This document shows positions 37,270 through 49,748 of a stretch of DNA of 64,000 nucleotides, piece after piece; position 1 is the first letter of the stretch, and each line of letters starts with the position of its first letter. The DNA is from Oscarella lobularis. Its lineage: Eukaryota; Porifera; Homoscleromorpha; Homosclerophorida; Oscarellidae. Location: contig NC_089178.1 in NCBI RefSeq assembly GCF_947507565.1, positions 3,472,001-3,536,000 of the forward strand, read 5' to 3'. The position numbers were made by a program, and so were the translations under genes. The notes under the pieces were generated by a model. It made no database searches, had not been told where the DNA came from, and worked only from the letters and a program-made list of their open reading frames with translations.

Positions 37270-40200
37270 TTACACAGTAAGGTATCCGCCTGGGATGTTT
37301 GTTCCCAGATAGTCACCAAGCGTTTCGACGATCTTTTCAAATGACGGTCTCTCTCCTGCTTCTGTCTGCCAACACTGATTCATAACTTCGTATCTATAGC
37401 TCAGAAAAATTAGCACAAAGTAGAAACAAGACATTTCCACCTACATTTCTTCTGGACAATTACTGGGTCTGTCCAACCGATCTCCTTTTTCGAGAAATGA
37501 AGCGATGTCCTGAACAGCTACTCCAGGATACGGCATCTTTCCCAGGCTCATGATTTCCCACAGTGTAACTCCATATGACCACTTATATCACAGAGAAACT
37601 AAAACGATTAGTAGAGAATTGAGGAAGACTGACCGTATCGGTTTTGATGGTGAAGAGGCCATCAGTAAGACTCTCCAAAGCACACCAACGAATGGGAATA
37701 CGTGCTCCCTTTGAATTCATTCGATAATAGTCCTTGTCCTCTTGCAGCGCCCTGGCTAACCCAAAATCGGCGACTTTAATTTTGAAATCCCAGTCTACCC
37801 TATTGATGAAAAGTGTTGAGAAACAGTAGGCTTATAAATAGGCATACTTACATGCAATTCCTCGCAGCCAAGTCTCGGTGAACGATACTTCTCGCTGACA
37901 AATATTCCATTCCCTTTGCAACTTGGTAACCAAACTTCACAAGCTCGACAGTTGTTGGAAGGAGACTCTCATCCTACAGAGGAATTGACCTCGCATAAAA
38001 ATTTTTTTCTGTGATTAGCGTACTCCCGTTGATGTTTCGAGTCTCTTTCCCCTCAGATACGTTCGAAGGTCACCCAGCATCATGTAGGGAAGAACGACCA
38101 ATGGTGAGGTGTATCGCACGTTGTCGCTATTTGGTGACCAGCAGATGCCAAGTAAGTTCATTACATTCGGATGATTTAGATCAATCATTCGTAGAGCTTC
38201 CATCACAAAGCTCTGCGTCTCTTTTGTCGGATCACTACCAGGGTCTAAAAGAGATAAACATTTCGTGTGATTTGGACGTTTCAATTGGGTTAGAAAATAC
38301 CAATTTTGACAGATTTGGCGGCAACGGTTTGTGAAGAATCCAAAAGACACTTGTACACTTTACCAAAAGTGCCTAAAGTAGTACAAATATTTTTGAGAAT
38401 GTAATAAATGAATGAGTTTCTACTGATGCACCTTCGCCAATGATATCTTGAATTTGTAAACGGTCAGGACTTATAGCAACTTTTCGAATTTTCGTCTCTG
38501 TAGCTGAATCCCAAAGAGACGGACGAAGAAGTACGAGAGGAAAGCCTTGATCATCAGGACGGCTACTTCTTTCAGTCAGAGCATTTTGAGATCTTCTTCT
38601 GCACGCGTAAATTGTAAGAAGGACGGCAACAATAATGACGACAACCAGTGCACCAGATGCACTAGATGCCACTATGACAATAGAAAAAGGAGAGCCCGTC
38701 ACTGTTGGCGTCTTCAACATCATACATTGAGAATCCGTGCTAGACGGCAATTGAGAACCGTTTGGCGTATCATAAACCATATGAATAGGAGTGATTGATT
38801 TTTTGGCGAAAGACGATTGATATATGGCTATTGCCTCTCGATAGCTAGATGCACAGCCGCCCTTATCTCCAAATGCTGTAAAGGATGCGTCTGAGCATAA
38901 AGGAGAAGGATAGAAGTAGTTCTGAGAGCCCTTTGTCACAGTCAAACAATCAGGATACAGTAAGTGGCAATAGAGAGTGATGAGGGAGTCGTCACATGAT
39001 GGGCTTGAAAGCTTACTCAAAGTCTCATTGTTTTCTTGAAACATTTTAATCGTTTCAGCGTGCAAGTAGCTTTGATTGTAGCGAGAATCGACAAAGACGA
39101 GAGAGCCGGCACGACTGCTGTGACACACTTCTCCGCCACTGTACATTTCACAAGTGCCATTGACTTGAATAGTATCTAGACAAAAGAATAAGTGAAGTCG
39201 AGAGACAAGTGCGCCGCTTACCGTCGGCAGACGTGCAATTACAATCGACCCACATTCGTTCATTGGCAACGTTCGTCATACACCAAGGTCTGAAATTTCG
39301 ATACTGTAATCCAACCGTCGTGCACTCCGTATATTCTATTCCTTGATAAGTAAAAGGAAACGCGCATTTTGTCTCGCACTGTTGCTTCGCTTTTGATGGA
39401 GTGACGGAGGAGCTAGTAGTCGTCGCGCGCGGGGTCGGCGGCGGCAAAGTAGGAAAATCTAAAGAGCCAAATGACTTCGTTTAATTAAAAAGAATATTAT
39501 TTTTTTGATATCGGATACTTACTCAGAAGCACGTCGTAACAGCTTCCGCTGTCTTGCGAAGGCAAGTGGACGCATTGAAAGTTGAAATCCGTATGAAGAG
39601 TGTCACTATCCGCTACAAAAAGAAACGATCCCACCGCGACGTCAAACAGGTGACGACAGAGATGCTGATGCTTGAAATTGCGCTCGCAGCTTTCCTTGCA
39701 CATACGTGGTATGATCGAACTGTCCGTGCGACAATTGGGCATCAAATAGATGCATATAATCTCGATGAGCAACGTCATGCATTGAGGAGGAGCCGAGTCA
39801 GGGTTAAGGTTAGTGACTAACGATAGGCGTTTGACTAGCTCCGACACAAAATGAGTGATTCGAGTTTGGTTTCTGGCCGCGTCGACGAAAATCGTCTGAT
39901 TGGCGCGAAAAGGCTTGCAGACACTCGCCAATTCGTCGTTGAAAAGTTCGCATTTGCTCTCGGGCGCTTCATGATCAAGTTGCGTTCCTTGGCAGAAGGG
40001 CTTCTCATGAGACCACTCTCCAGACGAATTGCACGTCATCGATTTTGAACCGACAAGATAGAAGCCAGGATTGCAATGAAAACGAACTACTGTCCCGAAC
40101 GAAGACGAATTAGTTGACATTGTTCCGTTTGACAACAAGCCGAGGAAATGACAAGACGTAATACCTAACCAAAATAAGATATATATGAACTTCCGTGTTT

Positions 40201-40649
40201 CTTTCCTGGGACCCGTTTACTTTCGCAGTCTGGTGGCGAATTCGACCAGCTGCCGTCTGGTCGGCACCTACTGGTAACGGAATCGACGCCTATCGAGCGG
40301 CTCCCATCGCTGCACGCGAACTGGACTGTCGCGTTCACTCCGACTTGCACGACGACGCTGGTTCCATTGCTCTTCAACTGCGCTGCGCTTTTCTTCAGCG
40401 GATTTCGGATACGTTCATAATCAACCCCTGCAGCCAGAATAGATTAACTTCCAGTGGAATTTTTAGAACAGTACAGCCGGAAATAATTGCGTTTCCCTCG
40501 CACACGACCGACGCTCCTCTTAGAAAATAACTGCCGTTGCAAAAAAGTTTGACTACTGCATCATCTGCAGCCGTTTCGTTGGACGGAATGACGTCGCTTT
40601 TATTCGTCGGACTGCAGTCAATTGCCACTAAAAGTAACAATAATGCCAT
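37270..40649 (-). CDS. RTK-5: Sushi(x3)-Frizzled-FN2-Frizzled receptor kinase
   Basis: It has its own signal peptide, [12 protein letters not shown] (start 40649), unlike the MVSV type. Three Sushi-like modules follow: a degenerate one with four Cys (CSPTNKSDV to GNAIISGC, 40490-40620), a typical one ([14 protein letters not shown] to [11 protein letters not shown], 40215-40380) and another ([17 protein letters not shown] to [14 protein letters not shown], 39985-40135). Then come a type II first CRD (39530-39970), FN2 (39225-39450), second CRD, the beta-form membrane span ([20 protein letters not shown]) and a MET/AXL-like kinase with HRDLAARNC and DFG, ending GGYLTV with TAA at 37270-37272. 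Sushi modules are common in complement and adhesion proteins, so the ligand range probably differs. RTK-9 is its partner copy 16.33 kb away. Confidence 0.9.
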
Positions 40650-41396
40650 CAGAGACAGATCGAAGGCCTTGCACTGAACATACAGCGGCTGAAGTCGGTT
40701 GAATTAGCCTCGGAGTAGGCACTGAAAACATTGACAAGGAGCAAAATAAGTCTAAAGAAAGGAAGGCTTTTAGAACACCGCTCCGCTATATTCAAGTTGC
40801 TGTCAGTTAGGAAAGCTCTAACTTTAGAATCGTCGTCATTGTCGTTGAGTAACAGAACGACGACTTCACTAACAGCCTCACACACCTGGGAAGAAATCCT
40901 CACAAACACCGGTCGATGAATCGAATGACTTTGGGCTGGCTTCGATGTGCAGATATCCAATCAGAAATAGGAAGCTTGACCGATTTCCGGCTTCCCCAGG
41001 TTACCCTGCCATCTGCTTAGCCCTTCGTTGGATTCATATGCTTCTGTTCTGTTTTTAGCTTTACGCTCATGAAATCATAATAGATGTTTTGCTAAGCCTG
41101 AAAAATGTTCCTAACTCGGTAGACCCTCTTTTTGACGTCGTTGACCACAAAAACTATCGATTTTCTCCTCTGATCCCGAGATCAGAGCCTGAGGGACGAG
41201 GCTATTATTACAGGGACAATGAATCTAATTATGATCTAATGGGAGGAAAAATCTTTCGCGGAATCGTTTCGTTTCCTCGTTACTGTATTTGAGCCGCCAG
41301 AAGAAGGCCGGGCCCCTAGCAGGTCGACAGCACCGTAACACGTTCCATCTCTATTGCAGCACGCATTCGACGATCGAGTCCAACACGCGAAACGAC
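40650..41396. repeat. Upstream flank of RTK-5, duplicated at 56983-57700
   Basis: About 740 bp without array exons, nearly identical to 56983-57700. It contains a minus-strand 103-codon reading frame (40649-40960) that stays open in both copies, and its stop codon overlaps the RTK-5 ATG. No known domain is visible. It must contain the RTK-5 promoter. Confidence 0.6.
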
Positions 41397-41779
41397 TATA
41401 TGTAGTTGTAGGTCCGATCGCGGTGGGTGATCGAGTCGTTGTCGCGATCGTCGGCGTTACCGCCGTGATGACAGGCGTAATTACAGAAGAGGGAAGACCC
41501 CGTGGCAGTTGTGACGTCTGAAGCCTGCCGCCCTGTCCTGCGCTAGACGTGCGTACGAAGAAAAAACAAAAGGAGTAAAACCGCCTTCCGCGCGTCTGCT
41601 TTTGCGATCCGATCGCGAGCTTCGGAGCAAGGAATGCGAAGGTCGAGGAGCTATAGGAAGTGGGTGTGCTGGGAAAAATGCTGCGCTCATATCCTCGCAG
41701 CGGACTTATTCCGTGATTTGATCAGGAGGAGAGATCGCTTTTCGCGCTTACCTACTGCCGTCGCCAACACGCTGACCAT
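41397..41779 (-). pseudogene. Orphan first exon and linker fragment of an array gene
   Basis: The usual upstream element (41816-41830), a normal MVSVLATAV exon ending at GT donor (start 41779) and a fragment of the Thr-rich linker exon (about 41397-41515) remain. The acceptor side of exon 2 and the CRD are absent; the Sushi-containing RTK-5 block takes their place. A transcript from here would need to splice into RTK-5 to make a receptor. Confidence 0.65.
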
Positions 41780-41890
41780 CGCAAGACCACAAGTTCACCC
41801 GTGTATAGCGGAGCCTATCCGGGTTGGTACACTCAGAGTCTCTAAAGATAAAATATGGCTCTGGGTACACTACTGGCGTTACGTCACCAA

Positions 41891-44800
41891 TTACACAGCA
41901 AGGTATCCGTCTGGAAGGTTCGTGCCCAGATAGTCGCCAAGTGTTTCGGCAATCTCTTCAAATGATGGTCTCCCTCCTGCTTCTGTCAGCCAACACTGAT
42001 TCATGACTTCATATCTATGGCTCAAAACAATTAGCACAAAGTAAAAACATGACGTTTCTGCCTACATTTCCTCTGGACAATTGCTGGGTCTGTCCAACCG
42101 ATCTCCTCTTTCGAGAAATGAAGAGATGTCCTGAACAGCTACTCCAGGATACGGCATTTTCCCCAGGCTCATGATTTCCCACAGTGTAACTCCATACGAC
42201 CACTTAGTGCAAAGAAACTAAAACGATTAGTAGAGAGAATAAAGGAAGACTAACCGTATCGGTTTTGATGGTGAAGAGGCCATCAACAAGACTCTCCAAA
42301 GCACACCAACGAATGGGAATACGTGCTCCCTTTGGATTCATTCGATAATAATCCTTGTCCTCTTGCAGCGCCCTGGCCAACCCAAAATCGGCGACTTTAA
42401 TTTTCAAATCCCAGTCTACCCTATTGATGTAAAATGGTGATAGATAGTAGGCTTATAAATAGGCATACTTACATGCAATTTCTCGCAGCCAAGTCTCGGT
42501 GCACGATACCTCTCGCTGACAAATATTCCATTCCCTTTGCAACTTGGTAACCAAATTGCACGAGTTCTACAGTTGTCGGAAGGAGACTCTCTGCCTACAC
42601 AGAATTGACTAAGCAAAACCTTTTCTGTGATTAACTTACTCCTATTGCTGTTTTTAGTCTCTTTCCCCTCAGATACGTTCGGAGGTCACCCAGCATCATG
42701 TAGGGAAGAACGACCAGCGGAGAGGTGTATCGCACGTTGTCGCTATTTGGTGACCAACAGACGCCAAGTAAGTTCATTACATTCGGATGATTTATATCGG
42801 TCATTTGTAGAGCTTCCATTACAAAGCTCTTCATCTCTTTCGCTGGATCAGAAGCCGAATCTAAAATCATTTTGCAATTTAGAAGATTAAATTTGGCAAC
42901 AAAATACCAATTTTGAGAAATTTGGCGGCAACCGTTTGTGAAGAATCCAAAAGACACTTGTACACTTTACCAAAACTGCCTAACAAATATTTTGAGAAAG
43001 CAAATAAATGAATCTCTACTAATGCACCTTCGCCAATGACATCTTGAATTTGCAAACGATCAGGATCTATAGCAACTTTTCGAATTTTCTCCTCTGTAGC
43101 TGAATCCCAAAAAGACGGACAAAGAGGTACGAGAGGAAAGCCTTGATCACTAGTGCAGCTACTTCTTCCAGTCTGAGCATCAGAACTCACATTTTGAGAT
43201 TTTCTTCGTTTGCGACGATGCAACAGAATAATAATAAGACTTAGAAAAGCAAAAAAAAGAACGACAGCAACAATAATAACAGGCGTGCTGATTCCACTTT
43301 CCGAAGTTGGTGTAGTTGGCGAAGTGGGAGTCTTCAACATCATACATTGAGAATCCGCGCTGGATGGCAATTTAGCACAGTTCGGCGTTTCGGAAAGCAT
43401 ATGAATAGGAGTGATTGATTTTTTGGCGAAAGACAATTGGTATATGGCTATTGCCTCTCGATAGCTAGATGCACAGCCGCCTTTGTCTCCAAATGCTGTA
43501 AAGCATGCCTCTGAGCATAAAGGAAAAGGATAGGAGTAGTTCTGAGAGCCCTTTGTCAAACAGTCAGGATAAAGTAAGTGGCAATAGAGAGTGATGAGGG
43601 AGTCGTCACATGATGAGCTTGAAAGCTCACTCAAAGTCTCATTGTTTTCTTGAAACACTTTAATCGTTTCAGCGTACAAGTAGCTTTGATTGTAGCGAGA
43701 ATCGACAAAGACGAGAGAACCGGCACGACTGCTGCGACACACGCCTCCGCCACTGTACATTTCACAAGTGCCATTGACTTGAATAGTATCTAGACAAAAG
43801 AATAAGTGAAGTCGACAGACGAGTGCGTCGCTTACCGTCGGTGGAGGTGCAATTGCAATTGACCCACGTTTGTCTATTGGCAGCGTTCGTCATACACCAA
43901 GGTCTGAAATTCCGATACTGCAATCCAACGGTCGTGCACTCCGTATATTCTATTCCTTGATAAGTGAAAGGAAACGCGCATTTTGTCTCGCACTGTTGCT
44001 TCGCTTTTGATGGAGTGACGGAGGAGCTAGTAGTCGTCGCCCGCGGGGTCGGCGGCGGCAAAGTAGGAAAATCTAAAGAGCCAAATGAGTTCGTTTAATT
44101 AAAAAGAATATTATTTTTTTGATATCTGATACTTACTCAGAAACACGTCGTAACAGCTTCCGCTGTCTTGCGAAGGCAAGCCGTCACATAGAAAGAAGTC
44201 GTTGAAATTCGTATGAATAGCGTCAAAATTTAGCACATTCGCTAGAACAAGAGACGATCCCGACGCGGGGAAAAACAGTTGATGACAGAGATCCCAATGC
44301 AAGAAAATGCGCTCGCAGCTTTCCTTGCACAAACGTGGCATAATCGCCTTTCCCGAACTGTCCGTGTGACAATCGGGCATCGTATAGATGCAAATACCCT
44401 CGATAAGCAACGTCGCGCATTGAGGAGGAGCCGGAATTGTAGCGGTGATTAGCGATAGGTTACTGGCTACCTTCGACATGAAATCAGCGATTCGACTTTG
44501 GCTGTATTCGGGTCTCGCGTCAACGTAAATCGTCCGATTGGCGCGAAAAGGCTGGCAGACGCTCACCAATGTGTCGTTGAAAAGTTCGCATTTGCCCTTG
44601 GGCGTTTGCGCTGTAGATCCGATCGCGGTGGGCGATCGAGTCCTTGTCGTTGTTGATTGAGTCGGTGTCGTGATGACAGACGTAATTAGAGAGGAGCGGG
44701 TGACCTCGTGCCCCCGCTGCGGCTGTGACGTCGTCGACGAGGAGAAAACGACGAGAAAGTTGACGACTGGAAAAAAAGAGAGTACGTTTATACCTGGGAT

Positions 44801-45117
44801 ACTGACGTCGACCGACTGCGCCGCAATCTAGCCACGCAAAGTCGCGAAGCCTCGCTAGGCAGAGCTGCGAAGCCTGCTGTGCACGCCGACTTGGACTACG
44901 ACTAAAACCGCCTTCCGCAACTGCTTTTGCGAGCCGTTCGAGTTAATCGCGAGCTTCCCACGCGGTGAGGAAGGAATGGGGAGGAGGGGGAGTGGGTGGG
45001 CGTGCTGAGAAAAATGCTGCGTTCATATCCTCGCAGCGCACTTATTCCGTGATTCGATGAGGAGGAGGGAGATTGCTTTCCACGCTTACCTACTGCCGTC
45101 GCAAACACGCTGACCAT
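41891..45117 (-). CDS. RTK-6: Frizzled-FN2-Frizzled receptor with MET/AXL-like kinase
   Basis: Intact-looking. Start 45117 (MVSVFATAV). The type I first CRD ([48 protein letters not shown]-like end; 44140-44600) differs from RTK-4 at many positions. FN2-like domain 43830-44061. The second CRD ([20 protein letters not shown], 43340-43770) lacks two residues ([10 protein letters not shown] against [12 protein letters not shown]). Alpha membrane span ([20 protein letters not shown]). The kinase has [27 protein letters not shown] and [18 protein letters not shown] and ends DGYLAV, TAA at 41891-41893. The acceptor before the glycine-loop exon is shortened but keeps TTAG. Confidence 0.91.
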
Positions 45118-45192
45118 CGCGAGACCACAAGTTCAGTTCTGTAGTGAAGTCTATCCGGGTTCGTACCCCCTGCGTCACCACTACATCAATAT

Positions 45193-45253
45193 TAGAGCCC
45201 TAAATAAATCTAACCCCAACACTAACAATAACCCTGATTTATTTAGGGCTCTG
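45193..45253. mobile_element. 61-bp hAT-like miniature inverted-repeat element
   Basis: The ends are inverted copies: tagagccctaaataaatc at the left and cagagccctaaataaatc read from the right (17 of 18 match). It is flanked by a perfect 8-bp direct repeat atcaatat (45185-45192 and 45254-45261). The matching sites at 29260-29275 and 37236-37250 have a single atcaatat and no insert, so they show the empty target. An 8-bp duplication and YAGAG ends are typical of the hAT superfamily. It lies between the RTK-6 first exon and the RTK-7 stop codon. Confidence 0.88.
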
Positions 45254-45281
45254 ATCAATATGCAAGGCAATCAGGAAATGA

Positions 45282-48200
45282 TTACACAGTAAGGTATCCG
45301 CCTGGGATGTTTGTTCCCAGATAGTCACCAAGCGTTTCGACGATCTTTTCAAATGACGGTCTCTCTCCTGCTTCTGTCAGCCAACACTGATTCATAACTT
45401 CGTATCTATAGCTCAGAAAAATTAGCACAAAGTAGAAACAAGACATTTCCACCTACATTTCTTCTGGACAATTACTGGGTCTGTCCAACCGATCTCCTTT
45501 TTCGAGAAGTGAAGCGATGTCCTGAACAGCTACTCCAGGATACGGCATCTTTCCCAGGCTCATGATTTCCCACAGTGTAACTCCATATGACCACTTATAT
45601 CACAGAGAAACTAAAACGATTAGTAGAGAATTGAGGAAGACTGACCGTATCGGTTTTGATGGTGAAGAGGCCATCAGTAAGACTCTCCAAAGCACACCAA
45701 CGAATGGGAATACGTGCTCCCTTTGGATTCATTCGATAATAATCCTTTTCCTCTTGCAGCGCCCTGGCCAACCCAAAATCGGCGACTTTAATTTTCAAAT
45801 CCCAGTCTACCCTATTGATGTAAAATGGTGAGAGATAGTAGGCTTATAAATAGGCATACTTACATGCAATTTCTCGCAGCCAAGTCTCGGTGCACGATAC
45901 CTCTCGCTGACAAATATTCCATTCCCTTTGCAACTTGATAACCAAACTGCACGAGCTCGACAGTTGTCGGAAGAGGACTCTACACAGGAATTCACTCAAC
46001 GAACATTTATCTGACCAATGTACTACCTCCGTAGTTGATTCGTTACAAGAAGTTGTAGTACCACCCAAATGTGATGTCGTTTTGATTCTCTTTCTCCTCA
46101 GATGCGTTCGGAGGTCACCCAGCATCATGTAGGGAAGAACGACCAACGGTAAGGTGTATCGCACGTTTTCGCTATTTGGTGACCAGCAGATGCCAAGTAA
46201 ATTCATTACATTCGGATGGTTTAAATCGGTCATTCGTAGAGCTTCCATCACAAAGCTTTGAGACCCTTTTGTCGGATCACTGCCAGGGTCTAAAAGAGAC
46301 AACCATTTCATGATTCAGACGTTTCAATTGGGTTAGAAAATACCAATTTTGACAGATTTGGCAGCAACGGTTTGTGAAGAATCCAAGAGACACTTGTACA
46401 CTTTACCAAAACTGCCTAAAGTAGTACAGATTTTTTGAGAATGTAATAAATGAATGAGTTTCTACTGTTGAACCTTCGCCAATGATATCTTGAATTTGTA
46501 AACGGTCAGGACTTATAGCAACTTTTCGAATTTTCGTCTCTGTAGCTGAATCCCAAAGAGACGGACGAAGAGGTACGAGAGGAAAGCTTTGATATGCATT
46601 AGGAACGCTACTTCTTTCAGTCAGAGCATTTTGAGATCTTCTTCTTCTGCACACGCAAATTGTAAGAAGGACGGCAACAATAACGATGACAACCAGTGCA
46701 CTAGATGCGCTAGATGCCACTATGAAAATAGGAAAATGAGAGCCCGTCACTGTTGGCGTCTTCAACGTCATACATTGAGAATCTGTGCTAGACGGCAATT
46801 GAGCACAGTTTGGAGCTTCGAAAAGCATATGAATAGGAGTAATTGATTTTTTGGCGAAAGACGATTGATATATGGCTATTGTCTGTTGATAGCTAGAAGC
46901 ACAGTCGCCCTTATCTCCAAATGCTGTAAAGCATGCGTCTGAGCATAAAGAAGAAGGATAGAAGTAGTTCTGAGAGCCCTTTGTCACAGTCAAACAATCA
47001 GGATACAGTAAGTGGCAATAGAGAGTGATGAGGGAGTCGTCACATGATGGGCTTGAAAGCTTACTCAAAGTCTCATTGTTTTCTTGAAACATTTTAATCG
47101 TTTCAGCGTGCAAGTAACTTTGATTGTAGCGAGAATCGACAAAGACGAGAGAACCGGCACGACTGCTGTGACACACGTCTCCGCCACTGTACATTTCACA
47201 AGTGCCATTGACTTGAATAGTATCTAGACAAAAGAATAAGTGAAGTCGACAGACGAGTGCGTCGCTTACCGTCCGTAGACGTGCAATTACAATTGACCCA
47301 CGTTTGTTTATTGGCAGCGTTCATCATACACCAAGGTCTGAAATTTCGATACTGTAATCCAACAGTCGTGCACTCCGTATATTCTATTCCTTGATAAGTG
47401 AAAGGAAACGCGCATTTTGTCTCGCACTGGGGCTTCGCTTTCGATGGAGTGACGACCGAGCTATTAGTTGTCGCCCACGGGGTCGGCGGCGGCAAAGTAG
47501 GAAAATCTAAAGAGCGAAATGACTTCGTTTAGAAAGAATAATATTTTTTGATATGTGACACTGTGAAGTCACTATATTACAATAGATCGTTTGTAGAACA
47601 GCGACGCCCAGTGATGTAAGGTGCTTGCGCAGTAGGAAACTAGGTTAAGATAGAGAACCACCCTTGACAACGGCCCCGTAACTCAATTAGCAATTTTCAG
47701 CACAGGTTTACGACGTTATACACCAGCATACAGTGATTACATTTATTGTGTATTGATTGGGACGCCTTGTCATACCAAGCGGGTGAAAATGGAACAATAA
47801 CTTTCTGTTCTAATATAGTCCTGTTCTAATATAGTGCCTTCTAAGATGGCACTATTTTAGAACAGGGTCTATTTTAGAACAACCCCTTTTCTGAGTGCAA
47901 AAGCAGATGAAGACTCGTGCTAGTCAGTAGTCACCGCCTGATAGCTACCGTGCATGGTCTGCATCATCATCAGCAGCATGCGTGCACGTTGGTACCGAGT
48001 CTGTTCTAATATAGTCCTGTTCGAAATGGTGCCTTCTAAGGCGACACTATTTTAGAACAAGGTTAATTTAGAACACACTGAGCGAATGGCTGCAGTATGA
48101 CGGGATGAAAAGTCAAACTCCCATGCACTCCATGCACTGAAAAAAAAAACAAGCTACGGAGTGTGCAACCCCCTACTGTAGCCTACATATTCCAAGTCGG

Positions 48201-49748
48201 CATACAGGTGACATGCATGGTAGGCTACCATGCATGTCACATGGGCAATCTATGTCGACTTGGAATACAGTATGTCAAAGAGAATTTCTGAGTTGAGTTG
48301 CGTCGTTTGACGCGGTAGCATAAGCTAGTTAATTAATTAATTAGTAAGCGTGAACTTTTGACGTTTTCACGTCCACTTTGACATGCTTACACATTTATCC
48401 TGAATCGCTACTGTTGAGCTAAAATTTAATCTTGTTATGAAAGAAAAATATTCTAATAAACGTTCGTTCAGTGTCGGTACCAACGTGCACGCATGCAGGC
48501 CATGCACGGTAGCTATCAGGCGGTGACTACTGACTAGCACGAGTCTTCATCTGCTTATGCACTCAGAAAAGAGGTTGTTCTAAAATAGACCCTGTTCTAA
48601 AATAGTGCCATCTTAGAAGGCACTATATTAGAACAGGACTATATTAGAACAGAAAGTTATTGTTCCATTTTCACCCGCTTGGTATGACAAGGCGTCCCAA
48701 TCAATACACAATAAATGTAATCACTGTATGCTGGCGTAAACCTGTGCTGAAAATTGCTAATTGAGTTACGGGGCCGTTGTCAGGGGTGGTTCTCTATCTT
48801 AACCTAGTTTGCTACTGCGCAAGCACCTTACATCACTGGGCGTTGCTGTTCTAGAATAGTCCCGATCTAATATAGTGACTTCACAGACACTTACTCGGAA
48901 GCATGCCGTAACAGCTTCCGCTGTCTTGCGAAGGCAAGCCGACGCATTGAAAGTCGCTGGAATACTTATGAAGAGGGTCAAATTGTAGGCTATCCGCTAC
49001 AACAATAAACGATCCCGTCGCGACGTCAAACAGTTGACGACAGAGATGCTGATGCTTGAAAACGCTCTCGCAGGTTTCCTTGCACACACGTGGTATGATC
49101 GAACTGTCCGTGCGACAACTGGGCATCAAATAGATGCATATAATCTCGATGAGCAACGTCACGCATTGAGGAGGAGCCGAAGTTGACTCGGAGTTAGTGA
49201 CTAACGATAGGCGTTTGACTAGCTCCGACACAAAATGACCGATTCGAGTTTGATTGTATTCGGGTCTCGCGTCGACGAAAATCGTCTGATTGGCGCGAAA
49301 AGGCTTGCAGACACTCGCCAATTCGTCGTTGAAAAGTTCGCATTTGCTCTTGGGCGCTTCATGATCAAGTTGCGTTGTAGTTGTAGGTCCGATCGCGGTG
49401 GGTGATCGAGTCGTTGTCGCGATCGTCGGCGTTACCGCCGTGATGACAACAGAAGAGGGAAGACCCCGTGGCGGTTGTGACGTCGTCGTCGAGAAAACGA
49501 CGAGAAGGTTGACGACTGGAAAAAAAGAACACGCAACTATAGTATACGTACTGCTCCGGCCGCAGCGCAGTCTAGCCCCCGCGATCGAATTATAAGCCTC
49601 TAGACGCGAAGCCTGCCGCCCTGTCCTGCGCTAAACGTACGAAGTGGGTGTGCTGGATGCTGCGTCATATCCTCGCAGCGGACTTATTGATCAGGAGGAG
49701 AGATCGCTTTTCGCGCATACCTACTGCCGTCGCCAACACGCCGACCAT
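45282..49748 (-). CDS. RTK-7: Frizzled-FN2-Frizzled receptor kinase, intron invaded by a foldback element
   Basis: Start 49748 (MVGVLATAV). Linker 49330-49520. The type II first CRD is a hybrid with a type I stretch ([20 protein letters not shown], 48890-49350). FN2-like 47270-47495, second CRD 46770-47215, beta membrane span ([20 protein letters not shown]). The kinase has [45 protein letters not shown] and a GGYLTV end, TAA at 45282-45284. The kinase insert is medium length ([15 protein letters not shown]). The intron between the first CRD and FN2, normally about 60-80 bp, holds a 1,324-bp foldback element; the donor GTAAGTGTC and the reading frames are kept, so the gene may still work. The donor after IIGEG is the weaker GTTCAAC. 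Confidence 0.86.
47562..48885. mobile_element. Foldback transposon, 1,324 bp, terminal inverted repeats over 400 bp
   Basis: The left arm (47562-47998) and right arm (48474-48885) are long inverted copies starting TGTGAAGTCACTATATTA. A 5-bp target duplication GACAC flanks it (47557-47561 and 48886-48890). Removing one copy restores the intron seen in paralogs. The arms contain smaller hairpins made of tgttctaatatag / ctattttagaaca blocks, with a further diverged copy at 48000-48078. The loop has a second palindrome near 48185-48270 around gacatgcatggtagg. No transposase-like reading frame is present, so it is non-autonomous. Confidence 0.9.

Noticed and set aside
40649-40652. Operon-like TGATG coupling between the 103-codon frame and RTK-5
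   Set aside because: Translational coupling of this type is bacterial; in a spliced animal gene the overlap is most likely accidental.
47562-48885. Autonomous DNA transposon
   Set aside because: No long reading frame or DDE-type motif in the roughly 475-bp loop or the arms; only a non-autonomous element is supported.
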